Source: Aedes albopictus (lineage: Eukaryota > Arthropoda > Insecta > Diptera > Culicidae). From it: a DNA stretch of 64,000 nt. The notes under the pieces are model-generated. The model was not told the DNA's origin. It ran no database searches and saw only the letters and a list, made by a program, of their open reading frames with translations. How positions within the stretch are numbered: position 1 is the first letter of the stretch; each line of letters opens with the position of its first letter. The stretch spans positions 90,941,228-91,005,227 of the forward strand of contig NC_085138.1 of assembly GCF_035046485.1 (NCBI RefSeq), read 5' to 3'. Position numbers and translations under genes: made by a program. Below are positions 58,544 through 64,000 of the stretch, one piece after another.

Positions 58544-58972
58544 TTTATCAGGTATCTCTCTAACGATTCGATGGTTCGTTCAACAATTTTCCCACAAATT
58601 TGCTTAAGAAATACTTGATGCTTCGCCGGAGAAGTTTAGTAATTTTGTGGATGAATTTCCATAGAAATTGCCGGACAAATTCTAAGAAAAATCATGTCCT
58701 TCGATGTTTTTTAGGAATTCAGCAACATGGCACTTCTTTTGTGAATTCCTTCGTCAATTATTCAAGGAATTCTCTGTTACGCCATCCATAGCCATGACCC
58801 TTCACATAAAGCGAACTCTAAGGTAGATGCTAAAGAAGGCGCATTGATGACTTTTTCGCATTCAGCAGTCAGAAGACCCTGATCACCAAACAACACAAAT
58901 GGATCGATGAAAATGAGAGTCATAGTTAAGCTTTGCTACGGAAATTTTCTGAATTAAGAACATAACACCAAT
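58544..58972 (+). repeat. Segmental duplication, copy B
   Basis: Partner of 57240-57619. It carries an additional ~41 bp ('ttacgccatccatagccatg' ...) at ~58780 that extends the minus-strand exon-like frame. Confidence 0.85.
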
Positions 58973-61119
58973 TGGTCATCACCTCCTCTTCGGGCAACGC
59001 AATACAACTGCTGAATGCTGGATACCGCAGTTTAGAAACGTACGATGATACATAGTCGTCCCCGTAGGTGTGCATTGTTTTAGGTTTTTCCCATATTGCT
59101 GGCTGGAGCTGATGCCATTGCTATCGCGCGAGCACAGCCCGAAGATGGCAAAAACTTGCACAAATCCACCAGCAGCACCAGAACCACACTGGAAAGTTCC
59201 ACCACTGCTTTCTCGGTGTGGGTGCATGTGAATGTATGTGGAGGAGTAGGTGGCAACTAAAGTTGCATCAAGAACTGCAGAGGTGGATGGTTTGCTGGCA
59301 CACCGACTGTTATTTCTGGTTTGGACTGTATCTTATGATAACCGTATGCGTAATGGATTTTCCTGCAGCTGTTTTATGGTTATTTCGATATGACGACCTG
59401 CCACACTGCACAACTGTTGTCTTTTCTATGTGTAGAAGATATATTTATAGATATGCTTCCCTTTGCGACGATAATGAATGAACAACAAAAACTTACGTAG
59501 AGCTAATAGTCCTTCTGTGAGAGAACCATTCCAGCAGAAATGGAAAAGGTCATGAAAATGTCCTGCTATAATTTGCCAATTCCACTTTCTTTAGTAAAAA
59601 TAGTAATTTATTTATTTATTTATTTATTCGTTAGTAAAAGTAGTAATTAGTAAATCGACGACATTATAAACTGTCCATAACTTATAAGCATAATCGATTC
59701 CAATTGGGATTCTTACGAGCTGAAATTCGCACTAGAAACTCAGAAACGAAAATAATATCGTGACATTTTTTCATGAAATTCCTTGACATTATCCAACCCT
59801 AGTTACACGGGCGAACGAGTACGTATGACGCATTCCATTGCTGCATACGGTCGTTTTAATTTGCATGCATTGTATGATTTATTAATTTTATAAAAAGTGA
59901 TTTTCTTGACTTTTATTAACAGATTTATTATTGAATTGCCACATATTTCCATGACAAAGAATAATGGCAAAACCCATTTGTAATATCCCCTAATCCCTAA
60001 TCAGATGGGCAGTAACATCCGTGGAAAGTACCGTCCCAGCTGCCGGGACGCAATTTTTTAAAACCAAGATGTTTCGAAATGAACGGTGGCGCTGGTGGCT
60101 TTTACGCAGTCAGTGGGTGAAGATTATGCCGTCGATAAGCCAAGTTCACCTTTTTCCCACGCTTGCGTTGGCTGGTTCACATAAATCACGTTTTATTTTC
60201 TTTGGTTGACCCTCGCTCGTCTGCCAACACCAACTGGGCTGGATTGGTGGTGAAACTTTGACCAGTCGAACGGAACGTGAGTGATTTTAATCATGAGGCT
60301 GCCGTCAGTTGATAAAACCAACCCCCTGAAATGAAAGCACTAGTTCTTGAAGCCGCCACCTTCGGTGTGGCGCCAGGTGTTTGTTTACGAAATTTCAGGC
60401 TCTGTATACGTTGCTACGTGTAGACGTGAATTTTGTCGTACGAAGTTAACTTCATGCAATTGAGAATCGATAATGTTCACACATTATACCGGCACAAAAC
60501 AAGATCCATTATATAGTGATTACTGTTTCTAATGAAAACTACATACAAAAATGATAAAATATTCCTTTCAATGAATGCATTTCATCCATTTTACATTGCT
60601 TCAGTAATCTGTGTTGAAAAATGTTTGGTTTTTGAAGAATGCTGTGTGTTCTGATAAGAATGTGAAAGTTGCCTAAAAATTGGGTAAAAAAAAAGATCCA
60701 CACAGAAATTAATTCTGAAACTTCAGAATTTAGCCAAATTTTCTCAAGTTTTGCTTCTTGGTGTATGCTGTTGTGATGTTTGATATATGAATATTTGATT
60801 TATGATGATTTGATATATGAAATTAATTTTAACATAAGTTTTATCAATTGATATGGGGAGAATTTGTTTTACATTCCCAAAACAACAAAAACTACATATT
60901 CACACATGAATGAATTCTATCAATCAACAATAAAACAATACATATTTCAGCTTGCATACACGCAGGTATCCACTTTTTCTAGACAATTTTTATGAGTTTT
61001 GGTCGGCTAATGCAAAGAAATTCATGTATTCTATCATATACACTTTGATAATTACAAATTTTCAACGTATTGCAAGCCATATGCGCGTAGAGAGATGAAA
61101 TTTGTGAAAAAATCGCTTT
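58973..61119. other. Unassigned DNA, possible host-gene flank
   Basis: A balanced-composition block at 58975-59420 has open frames on both strands without a known domain. The rest is AT-rich. The only clear repeat is the tail-only retro-insertion at 59591-59648. Confidence 0.35.
59591..59648 (-). mobile_element. Tail-only LINE insertion with 18-bp target duplication
   Basis: TTAGTAAAARTAGTAATT occurs at 59591-59608 and 59631-59648 with one mismatch. Only 22 bp lie between, mostly (TTTA)n, which is the complement of the (AAAT)n tail of the window's LINEs. It is best read as a retro-insertion truncated almost to nothing. Confidence 0.6.
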
Positions 61120-61187
61120 CTGGTGGTATTCGAACTGACGACTTCGCATTCGTTAGATCGGCGCTTTAACCAACTAAGCCACAGGAC
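61120..61187 (-). other. tRNA-like sequence or SINE head, degenerate
   Basis: The minus strand reads GTCCTGTGGCTTAGTTGG TTAAAGC ... CAGTTCGAATACC, with clear A- and B-box words. The anticodon and T-stems do not pair well and the acceptor stem is poor, so it is more likely a tRNA-derived SINE head or tRNA pseudogene than a working tRNA. Confidence 0.45.
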
Positions 61188-62080
61188 AAGTAATGATTCT
61201 GCTGAATAAAAAGCCAAACTGACTCAGAAGCCACACCGTGAACACTTCTTTTTTCACAAATCCATCTCTCTTTCGGCTTAAATGCCAATCCACAACACAC
61301 TCGCGATTGTGCCCACTAACTACAAATGAGAGCGATTTTTTATGGAGCTGAAACTTACTCTCGCACTCCGCATAACTAGCCGCCAAGCAGTTTGTTTTGA
61401 TAGTGTCTAATCAGTAGGGTAAACAGGTATAATATGCCCCCCTTAAGCAGAAATGGCAATATGTCTAAAATTGGCGCCTTATTCCATCTATTGTCCACTG
61501 CAAATCGTTGTTCCTAAAGTCAGAGAAGTGTTGCATGAGAACTTTGCCTTTGGAGGGACGGCTATGGAAGCTTTGAAACGTTTTTCGAAAACGTTCCAAA
61601 ATTTACCTTATCAAAACAAACAGGGCAATACGCCCCATCAAAAGAAAAACGTCCAGCCTCGTGATCAAACTTTACCAAGGATTAATTGCACCACATGCTT
61701 TTCCTAGGAGGGTCTTTCAACAAGTGTTCAACTGCATAAAAGTTGCAAAATAACACAAGCGAACAGAACTAGCTTCATTTACAATGAAGTCAGTTTACAA
61801 GAGGTAAAATATTACGCCAAAAGCCTCGATTTCAGACTTTGATATTTTTATTGCTTTTCTGTACCAATCAACTAACGGATCAGCTTGATGGCAATTACTC
61901 TTGTTACCGAATGGTAACCTTGCTTCCAAATTCTGGTGGGGCACGTAGGAAATAGTAATTGTAACTAGTCAGAAAGCAACTGTGAATTTGAATTGTCGGG
62001 ACAAGCGGGATGAGTGTGCGGTGCACATTTAGATTGCGTTTCTTCCACGTCGCTTGGCCTCACAGAACCGCGAAAAGAAG
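61188..62080. other. Unassigned DNA
   Basis: No gene recognised. The 84-codon frame at 61453-61707 has no known domain. Confidence 0.4.
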
Positions 62081-62087
62081 ATTCTAT

Positions 62088-62199
62088 GGGGGGGGGGGGG
62101 GGGGGTTGTGTTCGCTAGCACGTGGCGTGGTGCAGTTAATAAAACCACGTACTGCCGACGTCTCCGGTGACGTTGCATGACAACCCCCCCCCCCCCCCC
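62088..62199. repeat. Poly-G (18) and poly-C (16) runs in inverted arrangement
   Basis: G-run at 62088-62105 followed by TTGTG, and C-run at 62184-62199 preceded by GACAA, so GGGG...TTGT pairs with ACAA...CCCC across ~78 bp. It could be a small element with G-rich ends. The lengths are prone to sequencing error. Confidence 0.65.
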
Positions 62200-62214
62200 T
62201 TTTCGTCAACATTC

Positions 62215-62335
62215 AGGCCGCTTTTCGAACACCACAATCGGCGGCCATTACGGCTGCACCACCGTCATCGCCGGTCGCTAGCCATTCCGGCGGCCCTCTG
62301 GTCACTAACCAGCCGATGTGCGGACGCTCTACAAC
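62215..62335. repeat. GC-rich minisatellite, left part
   Basis: Diverged units with 'cggcggccattacggc' and 'ggtcgctagccattccggcgg'. Continuous in pattern with 63298-63960 across the inserted MITE. Confidence 0.75.
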
Positions 62336-62337
62336 TA

Positions 62338-63295
62338 CCCGGGTAGAGCTTAATGGCAAAAGAATGGCAAACTTTACCATTAAAACAGAATGTTTGAATG
62401 GCAAAATGTGTTATTTGTTTGTTTGAAATAAGAGTTAAAATAACAAAAATAATAACAAAATTTTGGTAGCAGAAAAACTTAAAAATAACTTCTTTTGCCA
62501 TTGTAATAACAAAGTAATGGTAAAGCATGCGGATTAAATTGAAGAACAAAATAAGTTATTATTGAGATATTGATAACAAAATAAGACCCAAATTAACTGT
62601 TATCGGTGAATAACAAAATATGACATTCTTGAGTTATTGATAACAGAATAAGAACAAATTTAGCTGTTTATGTGGCGATCAAAAAATGGTAGGTTTAGTT
62701 GTTCAAATTCAATTTTAAAATAATGGTAGATTCAGTTATTATTTCAAAGTAGCAGAAGAAAGCTAAAATGAGCTATTTCTTTTTTTTTTCAATAAAATTT
62801 AAGTTCATCAATCAATGTAAAAACAGTTTTATTTTGTGGAAATTAAAAACTCAAAACGAAACGAACTTAAAAATCAAATTCACTTTGATGGACGTAGCCA
62901 CCGTTATGCTTGAAATATACAATATAATAGTTAATGGTATATTAAGAGTAAAATATGTTATGATGCCTAATGTTTATAAATAATTTCTCACAATATCAAA
63001 ATAATGGCAAATTTAGCTAGGAATGTAAATTATGTTATTGTTTTGATATTTTATACAATTCATTATAATAGGTGCTAAATTGCAAGTTTTATCATGATAG
63101 TAATTTTTGTTATTGATGTGTTATTTAGCATTATTCATGAATAACATATCAATGACAAGATTTGCTATGATTGTATATTTTGCTATTGATTAGCCATTTT
63201 AAGTTTTTCATAATAACAGAAGAATGGCAAAACGAGATATGATGGCAAAACCAGTTATTATTTTGTCCTTTGTTTGCCATTAGCCTCTACCCGGG
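62338..63295. mobile_element. 958-bp MITE with CCCGGGTAGAG ends, TA duplication
   Basis: CCCGGGTAGAGCTTAATGGC at left and (reverse complement) CCCGGGTAGAGGCTAATGGC at right; TA at 62336-62337 and 63296-63297. The AT-rich interior (unlike the GC-rich host repeat) repeats 'aatggcaaa', 'taacaaaat' and 'ttatt' words on both strands. No transposase. Shares its terminus with 17519-17815. Confidence 0.88.
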
Positions 63296-63297
63296 TA

Positions 63298-63960
63298 CCG
63301 GTCATTTCGATCGCTCCACGACCCTCTACAGTTGCCGGCCATTCAGGCCGCTTTCCGACCATCACGTTCGGCGGCCATTACGGCCGCTCTCCAATCCTCA
63401 CGTTCACCGGCCGTTTCGGACGCTCTCCAATCCTCACGTTCACCGGCCGTTTCGGACGCTTTCCGATCACCACGTTCGCCGGCCATTCCGGCCGCTCCTC
63501 GATCATCTACGGCCGTCAGCCATTTCGGCGGCCCTTGGGTCGCTAACCGGCCGAATTGTGAACGCGGTACCATTGTCGGCCATTCCAGCCGCTCCACGAC
63601 CAACGTTCGCAATTACCACGTTCGCCGGCCGTACCGGCCACTGTCCGAACACCAGATTTGCCGGTCATTCCGGTAGCTCCACGATTATCTACGGCCGTCC
63701 GCCGTTCCGGCGGCCCTCCGGTCGCTAACCGGCCGATGTGTGAATGCTGCAGCAATACCGGTCGTGCCGACCTCTCCACGACCCTCTACAGTCGCCGGTC
63801 ATCCCGGCCGCCTCCCGATCACCTCGTTCGCCGGCCGTTCCGGCCGTTTCGCAGACATGTGCGATCATCAGCCATTCCGGCGGCCCCTACCGGCCACTCG
63901 TCGATCCGTCTACAACAATTTCGCTATACCCTACGACCGCGGCGGCCCAGGTGGCCGCTT
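63298..63960. repeat. GC-rich 36-bp minisatellite, right part
   Basis: The basic unit is ~36 bp, e.g. 'cacgttcaccggccgtttcg' plus 'gacgctctccaatcct'. A longer spacer containing 'cggcggccct..ggtcgctaaccggccga' recurs every ~180 bp (63525, 63705), giving a higher-order period. Since 36 is divisible by 3, long open frames with a 12-residue period result on both strands; they are not taken as genes. Confidence 0.8.
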
Positions 63961-64000
63961 CTCCAAGTAACGACAGTTTTCATCCTAGCACCCAATAAAC

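Noticed and set aside
61120..61187. Functional tRNA gene
   Set aside because: Internal boxes are present but the anticodon, T and acceptor stems pair poorly; kept only as tRNA-like.
63270..63998. Long overlapping open frames on both strands near the right edge
   Set aside because: They follow from the 36-bp GC-rich minisatellite, whose period is a multiple of three.
1..64000. Endogenous viral elements (flavivirus- or rhabdovirus-like) often found in Aedes
   Set aside because: No frame showed viral polymerase, capsid or glycoprotein motifs; the RT-bearing frames are LINEs.

Overview
The window is nuclear DNA of a culicine mosquito, most likely Aedes. The evidence is the repeat content rather than any host gene: an R1-clade LINE, a LOA-clade (Lian-like) LINE, two LINEs of the CR1/L2/Jockey group with (AAAT)n tails, an ITmD37E-type Tc1/mariner relic, tRNA-derived SINEs (including Feilai-like ones) and many palindromic MITEs in AT-rich DNA. 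No complete host gene, ribosomal gene, CRISPR array or bacterial operon was found. Almost every long open frame belongs to a retroelement or is a by-product of tandem repeats.

Layout. 1-5038: R1-clade LINE with ORF1 (cut by the window edge) and an open ORF2. 5039-9092: mostly unassigned DNA with one 192-bp TA-flanked MITE. 9093-15745: a 6.65-kb foldback-like element with ~650-bp inverted arms and an 8-bp target duplication; its interior holds a LINE, itself split by a 921-bp palindromic MITE, and a probable solo LTR. 16118-17815: a TTAA-type MITE and a CCCGGG-ended MITE. 17854-19522: a heptamer satellite. 20140-27325: MITEs, hairpins and SINEs in unassigned DNA. 27976-29303: an element with eight copies of a 16-bp motif. 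29534-30461: dead ITmD37E transposon. 31146-35983: a LOA LINE between two 236-bp direct repeats. 35864-39607: a long inverted-repeat element containing a 2.0-kb hAT element (which contains a 350-bp palindrome) and a further small MITE. 40720-46930: a degenerate AATTCC-rich repeat field with a LINE fragment. 46926-48069: an element-like unit enclosing an exon-like ORF of unknown identity. 48110-52985: another LINE, split by a 344-bp MITE. 52986-58972: repeat field, SINE, second TTAA MITE, second 921-bp-type MITE and a local segmental duplication. 58973-62080: unassigned DNA. 62215-63960: GC-rich 36-bp minisatellite split by a 958-bp MITE.

How the parts relate. The autonomous-type proteins are LINE gag-like ORF1s and endonuclease/reverse transcriptase ORF2s. 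The SINEs share a 30-nt 3' hairpin that probably lets them borrow a LINE reverse transcriptase. The MITEs encode nothing and depend on transposases supplied elsewhere. Two MITEs interrupt LINE reading frames that become continuous again once the MITE and one target copy are disregarded, which gives the order of insertion. The start codons of several frames were moved to the first ATG because GTG and TTG are not credible starts here. All coordinates of element ends were read by eye.
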